Shown in pieces: positions 18,035 through 27,217 of a DNA stretch of 64,000 nucleotides; the first letter of the stretch is position 1, and every line of letters starts with the position of its first letter. Source of the DNA: JANSWY01 sp965267245 (GTDB lineage Bacteria; Bacteroidota; Bacteroidia; Cytophagales; Cyclobacteriaceae); contig OZ253939.1 in the NCBI GenBank assembly GCA_965267245.1, positions 3,472,001-3,536,000 of the forward strand, given 5' to 3'. The notes below the pieces were generated by a model. The model was not told the DNA's origin, ran no database searches, and saw only the letters and a list, made by a program, of their open reading frames with translations. The position numbers were made by a program, and so were the translations under genes.

Positions 18035-18574
18035 ATGAGAGTTGAAGACTGCTACCTACTTGGTAACATCATTAAACCTCATGGTCTTCAAGGGGAAGTT
18101 CAGGTTTTCCTGGATGTAGACTCTCCGGAAACATATGAAAATTTGGAATCAGTTTTTGTTTTAGTTAACAATAAGCTGGTTCCATTTTTTATTTCCAGTA
18201 TTTCAATTCATTCTTCCAAAACAATCATCCATTTCGAAGACATGGATTCCAGGGAAGATGCTGAGGCAGTTTCAGGAAAAGAAATTTATCTTCCATTAGA
18301 TTTTCTACCTCAGTTACCTAACGATCAATTCTATTTTCATGAAATCATTGGTTTTGACCTAATAGAAAATGACAAGGTCTTGGGTAAAGTGGAAAATGTT
18401 TTCAATTTCTCCTCACAAAACCTCATATCCACATTAATAGATGATAAAGAAGTATTGATTCCAATACAGGATGAAATCATTGAACAAGTGGACAAAGATC
18501 AAAAAGTCGTGAGGGTATCCTTGCCAGATGGCCTATTGGATGTTTATTTAAAAAATGACAAGGATGAGGATTGA
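18035..18574 (+). CDS. rimM: 16S rRNA processing / 30S maturation factor RimM
   Basis: This 179-residue protein has the RimM N-terminal beta-barrel (CYLLGNIIKPHGLQGEVQVF) and a PRC-barrel second half (FHEIIGFDLIENDKVLGKVE, then LIPIQDEIIEQVD). It assists maturation of the 30S head and binds S19. It starts 13 bases after rpsP and its end overlaps trmD, as in the conserved operon. Length and motifs are standard. Confidence 0.95.
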   Translation: MRVEDCYLLGNIIKPHGLQGEVQVFLDVDSPETYENLESVFVLVNNKLVPFFISSISIHSSKTIIHFEDMDSREDAEAVSGKEIYLPLDFLPQLPNDQFYFHEIIGFDLIENDKVLGKVENVFNFSSQNLISTLIDDKEVLIPIQDEIIEQVDKDQKVVRVSLPDGLLDVYLKNDKDED

Positions 18575-19244
18575 TATCATAACCGCTCTTCCAAAAATTC
18601 TGGAAGGTCCATTTGACCAAAGCATTCTGAAAATAGCAAATCAGAAGGGATTGGTGGAGGTTCATATTCACGATTTGAGAGAATATTCAACCAATAAGCA
18701 TAAAACCATTGATGATTATGCATTTGGTGGTGGAGCAGGCATGGTCCTGATGATAGAACCCATTGATCTTTGCATAAGCAAACTGAAGTCGGAGCGACAA
18801 TATGATGAACTCATATACATGACCCCCGATGGAGAACGTCTCAACCAGAATATTTCCAATGAATTATCACTTAAAGGAAATATTATAATTCTTTGTGGCC
18901 ACTATAAAGGTGTGGATGAAAGGGTGAGGGAACACTTTATCACCAGAGAGATCAGCATTGGCGATTATGTACTCTCCGGGGGTGAATTGGCCGCTGCAGT
19001 GTTAGCGGATTCGATCATCAGACTAATCCCTGGTGTTTTGAATGATGAAACTTCTGCTTTGACAGATTCATTTCAGGATAACTTATTGGCACCTCCCATT
19101 TATAGCAGACCAGCTGAATACAAAGGTTGGAAAGTTCCTGATGTGTTGTTAAGTGGTCACGAAAAAAATATTGAAAACTGGCGATTTGAGCAGTCTTTAG
19201 AGAGGACCAGAGCACGCAGACCTGACCTTTTAGATGGTGAATAG
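18564..19244 (+). CDS. trmD: tRNA (guanine-N1-)-methyltransferase
   Basis: TrmD methylates G37 of tRNAs next to the anticodon with S-adenosylmethionine and prevents frameshifting. The start MRIDIITALPKIL at 18564 is the usual N-terminus; an ATG three codons earlier (18555) is in frame but atypical. The protein has 226 residues, the normal size. SPOUT knot motifs are present: DYAFGGGAGMVLM, LCGHYKGVDERV and the SAM-binding loop EISIGDYVLSGGELAA. It overlaps the end of rimM by 11 bases, which suggests translational coupling. Confidence 0.96.
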   Translation: MRIDIITALPKILEGPFDQSILKIANQKGLVEVHIHDLREYSTNKHKTIDDYAFGGGAGMVLMIEPIDLCISKLKSERQYDELIYMTPDGERLNQNISNELSLKGNIIILCGHYKGVDERVREHFITREISIGDYVLSGGELAAAVLADSIIRLIPGVLNDETSALTDSFQDNLLAPPIYSRPAEYKGWKVPDVLLSGHEKNIENWRFEQSLERTRARRPDLLDGE

Positions 19245-19307
19245 ACCATTTTTAATGCCCACGCTAGTTCAATTAAAAAATACTTGATGAATTTTATTTC
19301 AAGTCAC

Positions 19308-19336
19308 TTGTATTTAGGTTATTATTACTATATTTG
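19308..19336 (+). promoter_or_regulatory. rplS promoter (-33 TTG, -7 TATATTTG)
   Basis: TTG (19308-19310) and TATATTTG (19329-19336) are 18 bases apart, a full match to the Bacteroidota promoter. Transcription should start near 19342, so an in-frame upstream ATG at 19334 cannot be used from this promoter and the rplS start is placed at 19376. Confidence 0.7.
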
Positions 19337-19375
19337 CAGTCCGTTTTCAAGAAAGGGCTAATTCCAAGAAAAGCA

Positions 19376-19729
19376 ATGAACGAATTAATCAAAGAAATAG
19401 AAGCCGAGTACGCTGAAGCAAGAAATACCCTACCTTCATTCAATCCTGGTGATACTGTAAACGTTCACTACAAGATAAAAGAAGGTAACAAGGAAAGAAT
19501 TCAGCAATTTCAGGGTACTGTGATCCAGAGAAGAAATGCATCTTCTAATGGTGAGACTTTCACTGTAAGAAAAGTATCAAGTGGAATTGGTGTAGAAAGA
19601 ATTTTCCCTCTATTATCTCCAAATATTGACAAGATTGAAGTCTTAAGAAGAGGTAAAGTAAGAAGAGCTAGATTGTACTACTTAAGAGGAAGAAAAGGAA
19701 AATCTGCCAGAATCAAAGAAAAGATCTAA
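19376..19729 (+). CDS. rplS: 50S ribosomal protein L19
   Basis: L19 has 117 residues from the ATG at 19376 (MNELIKEIEAEYAEARNTLP), the normal family size. It sits at the 30S-50S interface. Family motifs FNPGDTVNVHYKIKEGNKER, FQGTVIQRR and FTVRKVSSGIGVER are present. An earlier in-frame ATG (19334) would add 14 foreign residues and overlaps the promoter, so I rejected it. The gene has its own promoter after trmD and ends at a strong terminator. Confidence 0.97.
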   Translation: MNELIKEIEAEYAEARNTLPSFNPGDTVNVHYKIKEGNKERIQQFQGTVIQRRNASSNGETFTVRKVSSGIGVERIFPLLSPNIDKIEVLRRGKVRRARLYYLRGRKGKSARIKEKI

Positions 19730-19750
19730 CAAGTTTAGAAAATCCTATAG

Positions 19751-19787
19751 AAGCCAACTGTTAGTAGCAGTTGGCTTTTTTGTTTTT
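19751..19787 (+). terminator. Rho-independent terminator after rplS
   Basis: AAGCCAACTG and CAGTTGGCTT form a ten-base perfect stem with a seven-base loop, followed by TTTTTGTTTTT. It ends the rpsP-rplS cluster. Confidence 0.93.
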
Positions 19788-19812
19788 ATAGGTATTTCAA
19801 CCACAATACATA

Positions 19813-19832
19813 TTAAATTGCACAAAATTTAA
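19813..19832. promoter_or_regulatory. Inverted repeat upstream of dapF
   Basis: TTAAATT and AATTTAA, separated by GCACAA, lie 23 bases before the dapF start. It could be an operator or only an AT-rich coincidence. Confidence 0.25.
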
Positions 19833-19854
19833 TAACCAACTATTCGTCAGTAAA

Positions 19855-20631
19855 ATGATGATTGAATTTGTAAAGTATCAGGGAACAGGCAATGACTTTG
19901 TGATGATCGACAACCGATCTGGTCACAATGGATTATCTGTTGAACAAATCTCGCAATTGTGTGATCGCAAAATGGGGATTGGGGCTGATGGAGTAATTCT
20001 AATCCAGGAACATCCTTCTTTGGATTTTGAAATGATCTATTACAATGCTGATGGTAGCCAGAGCATGTGTGGTAACGGCAGCCGTTGTGCGGTTCACTTT
20101 GCCAATCACCTTGGAATGATTAGCGGTAAAGAGACTCATTTTCAATCCACTGATGGACCTCACCTCGCAAAAATTGAAGGAGATATCATCCATTTACAAT
20201 TGACAGATGTTAATGTCATTACTTCTTATGAAGACAATGACCTTTTCATCGATACCGGGTCACCTCATCATATAAGGTTTGTAGATAATGCCGATGCATG
20301 TAATGTGTATGAGGATGGCAAATCTATTCGCCATGAAGATCGTTATGCACCTGGGGGGACTAATGTCAACTTTGTGGAAATCCTGGATGACCATTCTATT
20401 TTCGTTCGGACTTTTGAACGAGGTGTGGAAGATGAAACATTAAGCTGTGGAACAGGTGTTACAGCTGCTTCTATTGCCGTTTCAACCAGAAATATGCATT
20501 CCCCGGTCAGTATTAAAACACTAGGTGGAGAATTACGTGTTAGCTTTGAACAAACAAGTGATAATCACTTCACAAACCTGTTTTTAATTGGCCCTGCCAC
20601 CAGGGTTTTTGAAGGTAAAATAAACTTATAA
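19855..20631 (+). CDS. dapF: Diaminopimelate epimerase
   Basis: DapF interconverts LL- and meso-diaminopimelate for lysine and peptidoglycan synthesis. The 258-residue protein has the N-terminal motif YQGTGNDFVMIDNR and both catalytic cysteines: Cys72 in MCGNGSRC and Cys198 in LSCGTGVTA. The gene starts ATGATG; the second Met (19858) is an equally good start. It stands alone between the rplS terminator and secA, in the same direction as secA. Confidence 0.96.
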   Translation: MMIEFVKYQGTGNDFVMIDNRSGHNGLSVEQISQLCDRKMGIGADGVILIQEHPSLDFEMIYYNADGSQSMCGNGSRCAVHFANHLGMISGKETHFQSTDGPHLAKIEGDIIHLQLTDVNVITSYEDNDLFIDTGSPHHIRFVDNADACNVYEDGKSIRHEDRYAPGGTNVNFVEILDDHSIFVRTFERGVEDETLSCGTGVTAASIAVSTRNMHSPVSIKTLGGELRVSFEQTSDNHFTNLFLIGPATRVFEGKINL

Positions 20632-20701
20632 AATATTCAGAGCCTATAAACGGAAAAGCAATTAACTTTAGGGGCTCAAAAGGAAAAATCGACTAGTTTT
20701 T

Positions 20702-23700
20702 ATGTTAGGTATATTAAACAAAGGTATCGCTAAGATATTCGGGACCAAGAGTGAGAAGGATTTAAAGGAGCTGGTACCCTATGTTGAAAAAATCAATGCT
20801 GAATACGTCAAACTGGCAACCATCAGTGACGATGAGCTACGAAATAAAACGCATGAATTAAAGCAGGTAATAAAAGGTCATCTCAAAAAAATCGACGATG
20901 AGGTTGAGGAGCTTCACAATAAAATTGATGCAGACCCAAATCTTGATATTAACGAAAAAGAAAACATCTTCAGCAGAATAGACAAGCTGGAAGAGGACAG
21001 AAACAAAGACCTGGAAGATATCTTAATGGAGATTCTTCCGTTGGCGTTTGCCGTAATCAAAGAAACTGCAAGAAGACTCACCGAAAACAAAAAACTTGTT
21101 GTAGAAGCTACTCTTCACGACAAACAAATTGCTGCTGCCAAATCCAATGTTGAAATTGATGGCAACAAAGCTACCTGGCACAACAAATGGATCGCCGCAG
21201 GTAATGAAGTAGAGTGGCAAATGGTGCATTACGATGTACAGTTAATTGGTGGAGTTGTACTACACCAGGGTAAAATCGCTGAAATGGCTACCGGTGAAGG
21301 TAAAACACTTGTGGCTACACTTCCTGCATACCTCAATGCACTTGCAGAAAGAGGAGTTCATATTGTAACAGTCAATGATTACCTGGCAAAAAGAGATAGC
21401 GAGTGGAATGCTCCAATATTTGAGTTCCATGGGTTAACGATCGATTGTATCGACAAACATGAACCCAACTCTGAGGAGAGAAGAAATGCCTACATGGCCG
21501 ATATCACTTATGGTACCAATAATGAATTTGGTTTTGATTACCTAAGGGATAACATGACCAGAAACCCTGACGAGCTGGTACAAAGGAAACATCACTATGC
21601 TATGGTTGATGAGGTGGATTCTGTACTGGTAGATGATGCCAGAACACCTTTGATTATTTCAGGACCTATTCCAAAAGGAGACGAACATGAGTTTTACGAT
21701 TTAAAACCAAGGATTGCTAAACTTGTTGAGGCTCAAAAGAAATTAGCTTCAGGATATCTTAATGAAGCTAAAAAAGCCATTAAAGAAGGCAATGAAGCAG
21801 ATGGTGGACTTCCACTATTCAGAGCTTACAGAGGACTTCCAAAGCATAAGCCACTCATCAAATACTTAAGTGAAACTGGTATCCGTCAGGTACTTCAAAA
21901 GACTGAAAACTTTTACCTACAGGACAATCAAAAAAATATGCCTGAAGCGGACGAACCGCTTTATTTTACAATTGATGAGAAGCACAATTCAATTGAATTA
22001 ACTGAAAAAGGCATTGACCTCATTACTGGAGAAGGAGAAGATTCTAACTTTTTTATCATGCCTGATATAGGCGTTGAGATTGATAAAATTGAAAAGGATG
22101 AGTCGCTGGATGACAAAGAAAAGCTGATCAAAAAGGATGAGGTTATCCAAGACTATTCAGTTAAGGCGCAGAGGATCCATAGTGTCAACCAGTTATTAAA
22201 AGCATATTGTCTATTCGAAAAAGATACCGAATACATCGTTGTTGACGGAAAAGTCAAAATCGTAGACGAGCAAACTGGCCGGGTGATGGAAGGCAGGAGA
22301 TATTCTGACGGTCTACACCAGGCGATCGAAGCAAAAGAAAGTGTCAAGGTAGAAGACGCCACACAAACTTATGCTACGATTACCCTGCAGAACTACTTCA
22401 GAATGTATCATAAGCTTGCTGGTATGACGGGTACTGCAGAAACAGAGGCAGGAGAATTGTGGGAAATCTATAAACTGGATGTAGTAGTGATCCCAACCAA
22501 CAGACCTATCGCCAGAAAGGACATGGAGGATAAAGTCTTCAAAACCATGCGCGAAAAGTTCAATGCTGTGATTGACGAAGTGGTTGAACTGACTGGTCAG
22601 GGTAGACCTGTCCTAGTAGGTACTACTTCTGTTGAGATCTCAGAAATTCTAAGCCGTATGTTAAAACTTAGAAACATCAACCACCAGGTATTGAATGCAA
22701 AGCAACATGCCAGAGAAGCGGATGTGGTAGCAGAAGCAGGTAAACCAGGTACTGTTACCATCGCGACGAACATGGCTGGTAGAGGAACAGATATTAAACT
22801 TACTCCTGAATCAAAAGCCGCGGGAGGTTTAGCGATTGTAGGTACAGAAAGACATGAATCCAGAAGGGTAGACAGACAGCTTAGAGGTAGATCTGGAAGA
22901 CAGGGAGATGTGGGCTCATCACAATTCTTTGTTTCGCTTGAAGATAACCTGATGAGACTTTTCGGATCAGACCGTATGGCAAAGATCATGGATAGACTGG
23001 GACTTCAAGAAGGTGAAGTGATCCAGCACAGCATGATCACCAAATCCATAGAACGAGCTCAGAAAAAAGTAGAGGAAAATAACTTCGCAATCCGAAAAAG
23101 GTTGTTGGAGTATGATGATGTAATGAACTCTCAAAGAGAGGTGATCTACAAGAGAAGGAGAAATGCCCTATATGGAGAAAGGCTACAGTTAGACATCATG
23201 AATATGGTGTATGATACTGCAGAAGATATTACAGTAAGTGCTAAGGCAGGATTAGATTATGATAGCTTCAAATTGAATTGCCTGAGTGTATTGGGAATTG
23301 ATTTCCAGATCAACAAAGAGGAATTTGAAAAGATTCCTGAAAATGAGTTGACAGAGAAATTATATGATGAAGCGTATACTAAATACACCACCAAGAATAA
23401 AATCATAGCTGAAAGAGCCCTCCCTATCCTCAAAAATATTCATGAGACGAAAGGTGCTACTATCGTCGATATCCAAATCCCTTTCACGGATGGTAAAAAG
23501 CAGATAGGTGTTGTTGAGAATCTGGAAAAGTGTGTTACTACTGAAGGTCGTGAAATGATGTTGGCAATGGAAAAAATGTCCACACTGGCATTTATTGATC
23601 AGGCATGGAAGGAGCACTTAAGAGATATGGATGACCTGAAGCAATCCGTACAAAATGCTGTCTATGAACAGAAAGATCCGTTGCTCATTTATAAGTTCGA

Positions 23701-24055
23701 GGGATTTGAGCTTTTTAAGCAATTTGTGAACAAGGTAAATGAGGAAACTATATCATTCTTAATGAAGGCTGAAATTCCAGCTCAAAATGCGGATGATGTA
23801 AAAGAAGGTAGAAGACAGAAAACCAAGAGAAATTATAGCGAAAATAAAGAGGACAGTGGCTCACTATTGAATAGAGGTGGTGGTGATACACGCCCTCCAG
23901 TAGAAAAAACAGCACCAGTAAAATCCCAAAAAGTTGCCAGCAGAAACCAAAGAGTGACTGTTCAGTACACAGACGGCAAAGTACTGAAAGATGTAAAATT
24001 CAAAACAGTAGAGGATGATCTTAAAAACAATAAATGTGTCCTGGTTGAATCCTAG
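20702..24055 (+). CDS. secA: Preprotein translocase ATPase SecA
   Basis: SecA drives Sec-dependent export by ATP hydrolysis. At 1117 residues it is longer than the ~900 of E. coli, because of insertions typical of Bacteroidota. Walker A (ATGEGKTLVATLPAYL), DEVDSVLVDDARTPLIISG, and the helicase motifs GTTSVEISE and NMAGRGTDIKL, with GTERHESRRVDRQLRGRSGR, are intact. The C-terminus lacks the usual zinc-binding CxCxSGK tail; instead it ends with a short conserved-looking segment VTVQYTDGKVLKDVKFKTVE. It is followed by, and overlaps, a SPOR lipoprotein gene. Confidence 0.97.
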   Translation: MLGILNKGIAKIFGTKSEKDLKELVPYVEKINAEYVKLATISDDELRNKTHELKQVIKGHLKKIDDEVEELHNKIDADPNLDINEKENIFSRIDKLEEDRNKDLEDILMEILPLAFAVIKETARRLTENKKLVVEATLHDKQIAAAKSNVEIDGNKATWHNKWIAAGNEVEWQMVHYDVQLIGGVVLHQGKIAEMATGEGKTLVATLPAYLNALAERGVHIVTVNDYLAKRDSEWNAPIFEFHGLTIDCIDKHEPNSEERRNAYMADITYGTNNEFGFDYLRDNMTRNPDELVQRKHHYAMVDEVDSVLVDDARTPLIISGPIPKGDEHEFYDLKPRIAKLVEAQKKLASGYLNEAKKAIKEGNEADGGLPLFRAYRGLPKHKPLIKYLSETGIRQVLQKTENFYLQDNQKNMPEADEPLYFTIDEKHNSIELTEKGIDLITGEGEDSNFFIMPDIGVEIDKIEKDESLDDKEKLIKKDEVIQDYSVKAQRIHSVNQLLKAYCLFEKDTEYIVVDGKVKIVDEQTGRVMEGRRYSDGLHQAIEAKESVKVEDATQTYATITLQNYFRMYHKLAGMTGTAETEAGELWEIYKLDVVVIPTNRPIARKDMEDKVFKTMREKFNAVIDEVVELTGQGRPVLVGTTSVEISEILSRMLKLRNINHQVLNAKQHAREADVVAEAGKPGTVTIATNMAGRGTDIKLTPESKAAGGLAIVGTERHESRRVDRQLRGRSGRQGDVGSSQFFVSLEDNLMRLFGSDRMAKIMDRLGLQEGEVIQHSMITKSIERAQKKVEENNFAIRKRLLEYDDVMNSQREVIYKRRRNALYGERLQLDIMNMVYDTAEDITVSAKAGLDYDSFKLNCLSVLGIDFQINKEEFEKIPENELTEKLYDEAYTKYTTKNKIIAERALPILKNIHETKGATIVDIQIPFTDGKKQIGVVENLEKCVTTEGREMMLAMEKMSTLAFIDQAWKEHLRDMDDLKQSVQNAVYEQKDPLLIYKFEGFELFKQFVNKVNEETISFLMKAEIPAQNADDVKEGRRQKTKRNYSENKEDSGSLLNRGGGDTRPPVEKTAPVKSQKVASRNQRVTVQYTDGKVLKDVKFKTVEDDLKNNKCVLVES

Positions 24056-24545
24056 AATAGCGGTATTCTTTGGATTACTGGGACTGTGGAGTTGTACACC
24101 TAAAGCTACTACCACTACTTCCGGATCATACAAAGAAGATTTATCCTCTCTTCGACCGGGTTTAGTAGTGGAAGAAACCCCGCAGGACACTTCGACAAAA
24201 AGTGAACCTGTCGAAATAACCTATGTTGAGCCAAAAGATCATCTAAAATCTGAGTTAGACAGTATTGTGAGCATGACTACAGTTTATAATGCTCAAAAAA
24301 ATTATGTTGAGGGATTTACCGTGCAGGTGTATACAGGTGTTTCCCGTGATGACGCCAGTAGGGCTCAGGTGAAAATATATTCCGTATTTGAAGATGCTAA
24401 CCCATGGATTGATTACCACCAACCTATTTATAAAGTGAAAGTAGGTCGGTTTTATTCAAAATTTGATGCTAATGCGTACTACAAGGAGCTTAAAAAGAAG
24501 TTCCCTGCAGCACTCATTATACCTCAAAAATTCAAATTAAACTAA
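24015..24545 (+). CDS. SPOR-domain lipoprotein
   Basis: This protein of 176 residues has a lipoprotein signal ending LLGLWSC and a C-terminal SPOR domain (about 95-175, starting NYVEGFTVQVYTGV and ending with the aromatic-rich KVKVGRFYSKFDANAYYKEL). SPOR domains bind denuded peptidoglycan glycan strands at division sites. The ATG at 24015 lies inside secA; a TTG at 24045 (giving a cleaner signal MNPRIAVFFGLLGLWSC) is an attractive alternative start. It overlaps secA and is directly followed by the amidohydrolase gene (overlap of one base). A role in envelope maintenance is likely. Confidence 0.85.
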   Translation: MILKTINVSWLNPRIAVFFGLLGLWSCTPKATTTTSGSYKEDLSSLRPGLVVEETPQDTSTKSEPVEITYVEPKDHLKSELDSIVSMTTVYNAQKNYVEGFTVQVYTGVSRDDASRAQVKIYSVFEDANPWIDYHQPIYKVKVGRFYSKFDANAYYKELKKKFPAALIIPQKFKLN

Positions 24546-25735
24546 TGGGATTAAAAGACAAGATCAAACAACTTTCTGAGGATAATTTTGAACAGGTACT
24601 AAACTACCGAAGACATCTACATCAGAATCCTGAGCTCTCTTTTCAGGAATATGAAACCTCAAAATATGTGGCGGAAAAACTCAAAGAATTTGGCCTGGAT
24701 GATGTGCAATCAATGGCTGATACAGGCCTAACGGTATCCATAAAAGGGAAAAACCCTGATTCAAAAGTTGTGGCTCTTCGGGCAGATATGGATGCTCTGC
24801 CAATCGTAGAAGCCAATGATGTTCCTTATAAATCAAAAAACGAGGGAGTCATGCATGCTTGCGGTCACGATGTGCATACTTCCAGTCTATTGGGAGCAGC
24901 AAAGATCTTACAGGAAGTAAAAGACGAATTCGAAGGCACCATTAAACTTGTATTTCAACCAGGAGAAGAAAAATTCCCAGGAGGAGCTTCTCTGATGATC
25001 AAAGAAGGTGTTCTAAAAAACCCTGAACCTGCTGGTATTATTGGGCAACATGTGATGCCACTGATCCCAGCAGGAAAAGTAGGATTCCGTCAGGGAATGT
25101 ACATGGCAAGCGCTGATGAGATTTATGTTACTGTAAAAGGAAAAGGTGGCCATGGAGCCATGCCTGAACACAATGTAGATCCCGTTTTAATTAGTTCTCA
25201 TATTATTGTTGCCTTACAGCAAATTGTAAGCAGAATGGCTTCTCCAAAAATGCCTTCTGTTTTATCCTTTGGAAAAGTAATTGCCAATGGCGCCACAAAT
25301 GTGATCCCAAATGAGGTTTACATAGAAGGAACATTTAGGACATTTGATGAAAATTGGCGCATGGAAGCCCATAAAAAAATGGTAAAGCTTGCCACTGGAA
25401 TAGCTGAATCGATGGGAGGTTCATGTGATTTCGATATCAAGGTAGGATATCCTCATTTGAAAAACGAACCGCTACTTACTGCAAGAGCCAAAAAAGCCGC
25501 TATTGAATACCTGGGAGAAGAAAATGTTGTGGACCTGGACCTATGGATGGCTGCCGAGGATTTCTCTTACTATTCTCAGGTCACTGATGCTTGCTTTTAT
25601 AGACTTGGTACTCGCAATGAAGCAAAAGGAATTGTTTCAAGTGTTCACACACCTTCATTCAATATTGATGAGTCCGCCCTGAAAATTGGAATGGGGCTTA
25701 TGGCCTGGTTAGCTGTTGAGGAATTGAATAATTAG
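24545..25735 (+). CDS. M20-family amidohydrolase / carboxypeptidase
   Basis: This 396-residue zinc hydrolase belongs to the M20D group (hippurate, N-acetyl-amino-acid and IAA-conjugate hydrolases). Diagnostic parts are RRHLHQNPELSFQEYETS, the metal site MHACGHDVHTSSLLGAA and VFQPGEEKFPGGASLMI, followed by the dimerisation domain starting GKGGHGAMPEHNVDP and the C-terminal WMAAEDFSYYSQ. It cleaves an acyl group from an N-acylated amino acid or peptide. There is no signal peptide. The substrate is undefined. Confidence 0.92.
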   Translation: MGLKDKIKQLSEDNFEQVLNYRRHLHQNPELSFQEYETSKYVAEKLKEFGLDDVQSMADTGLTVSIKGKNPDSKVVALRADMDALPIVEANDVPYKSKNEGVMHACGHDVHTSSLLGAAKILQEVKDEFEGTIKLVFQPGEEKFPGGASLMIKEGVLKNPEPAGIIGQHVMPLIPAGKVGFRQGMYMASADEIYVTVKGKGGHGAMPEHNVDPVLISSHIIVALQQIVSRMASPKMPSVLSFGKVIANGATNVIPNEVYIEGTFRTFDENWRMEAHKKMVKLATGIAESMGGSCDFDIKVGYPHLKNEPLLTARAKKAAIEYLGEENVVDLDLWMAAEDFSYYSQVTDACFYRLGTRNEAKGIVSSVHTPSFNIDESALKIGMGLMAWLAVEELNN

Positions 25736-25907
25736 GCAATTTTAGCTTGAATATTATCTTACCATTAAGCTCCCTCTGATACAACAAATTGTATTTCAGT
25801 GTTTTATACACTTACTAGTGCCTAATCCAATCCATTAAAAGCGATGCTGGAATAAAAATTAAAGTATACATAATTCATTAAATAAACTGTCCGGGCTGTA
25901 TTCACGG

Positions 25908-25915
25908 TATTTTTG
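25908..25915 (+). promoter_or_regulatory. -7 promoter element for Na/Pi cotransporter gene
   Basis: TATTTTTG matches TAnnTTTG and lies 31 bases before the start codon. A second partial match TATCTTCG at 25950-25957 overlaps the coding start and would fit only if the ATG at 25965 is used. Confidence 0.45.
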
Positions 25916-25946
25916 CTAAAAATATCCACATCACCTAGCCAAATCG

Positions 25947-27149
25947 ATGTATCTTCGCGATTTAATGTTGAGAAATGATTCCATATTACCTGGGGAGAAT
26001 AAACCTAAATCAGTTTATACGAGTGCATTGCTCATAGCAATTGCCTTGTATCTATTTCTGCTCTCAATTAACCTCATCAGTACCGCTTTTGGAATGATGG
26101 GTTCTCATATGGTAGAATCAATCCTCTATGCCACTTCTAATCCCTTTATAGGGCTGTTTATTGGATTACTGACAACTGCTATCATTCAAAGTAGTTCTAC
26201 AATCACAAGTATGACTGTTGCAGCGGTGGCTAGTGGTTCTATGACATTTCAAAGTGCCATTCCAATTATCATGGGTGCCAATGTAGGGACTACTGTAACG
26301 AGTACAATTGTATCACTTGGTTATTTGACCAAAAAAAATGAATTCAGAAAAGCCATTGCTGCAGGAACCTCACATGATATATTCAATATTGCTGTTGTTC
26401 TATTACTTTTTCCATTAGAACTCAAATTTCAGTTTTTATCAAATATTTCAAGTTGGATCACAAGTTTGATCTACACAGGAACAGGCAGTACAGATACAAG
26501 CCCAGTGTTTGGTATAAATGTGATCCTTTTTCAATCCACTGCTAACTTTATTGGTGGGGTGATCAATAATTCAATAATCCTGCTGGTTTTATCCTTCTTC
26601 CTTTTGTTTGGAACCATCAAATTACTTTCCAACATTATTTACAAAGACTTGATTGGCCGGTCCAAAACCAAGTTTGAAGATTTTGTTTTTGCCACAAAAT
26701 TCAAGTCTTTCGGATGGGGCCTTTTGATTACTTCTGCTATTCAGTCCAGTAGTGTTTCTACCTCTTTGATGGTGCCATTAGTCGCTACCGGAAAGGTGAG
26801 CACAAGCAGATCTTTTGACTTTATTTTAGGAGCTAATATTGGAACAACCATCACGGCATTAGTTGCAGCACTTTTTAGGTCTGAAGCGGCCATTAGCATA
26901 GCAATGGCGCATCTTATGTTTAATCTCATTGGTGTTTTGATATTCCTACCGTTCCCGTTTATATCAGGTATTCCAGTCAGATTGGCCAGAAAACTTGGTG
27001 CTTTAACCCTCAAATACAGAATTGCAGGTTTTGTATATATTTTGGTAGTATTCTTCCTAATTCCTTTTACACTCATCTATTTGAGTGGCACATCATCAAA
27101 GACGGACGCTTCAATTCCAGTTGAGCAAACCCAAAAATCTGGTAACTAA
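25947..27149 (+). CDS. Na/Pi cotransporter family protein
   Basis: This 400-residue membrane protein of the Na/Pi-cotransporter family (PF02690) shows the internal two-fold repeat with a QSSS motif in each half: TAIIQSSSTITSMTVAAV and TSAIQSSSVSTSLMVPLV, each followed by a GANIGTT/GANVGTT loop. It should import inorganic phosphate with sodium. About eight to ten helices are expected. The C-terminal PhoU-like domain of longer family members is absent, as in NptA. The start at 25947 is probable; Met at 25965 is possible. It is monocistronic. Confidence 0.9.
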   Translation: MYLRDLMLRNDSILPGENKPKSVYTSALLIAIALYLFLLSINLISTAFGMMGSHMVESILYATSNPFIGLFIGLLTTAIIQSSSTITSMTVAAVASGSMTFQSAIPIIMGANVGTTVTSTIVSLGYLTKKNEFRKAIAAGTSHDIFNIAVVLLLFPLELKFQFLSNISSWITSLIYTGTGSTDTSPVFGINVILFQSTANFIGGVINNSIILLVLSFFLLFGTIKLLSNIIYKDLIGRSKTKFEDFVFATKFKSFGWGLLITSAIQSSSVSTSLMVPLVATGKVSTSRSFDFILGANIGTTITALVAALFRSEAAISIAMAHLMFNLIGVLIFLPFPFISGIPVRLARKLGALTLKYRIAGFVYILVVFFLIPFTLIYLSGTSSKTDASIPVEQTQKSGN

Positions 27150-27217
27150 TCATTCTTAATGGTATTTGTATGATGAATAATTGCTAATTTGGCGTAGGAC
27201 CTTCTAATATTTTACCT

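Noticed and set aside
17740..18036. Minus-strand Ala/Ser-rich frame opposite rpsP
   Set aside because: It is the mirror of the Ala/Glu repeat codons of S16, an expected artefact of repetitive GC-richer DNA.
20636..20690. Hairpin GAGCC...GGCTC between dapF and secA as terminator
   Set aside because: The loop is long, the stem has mismatches and there is no T run.
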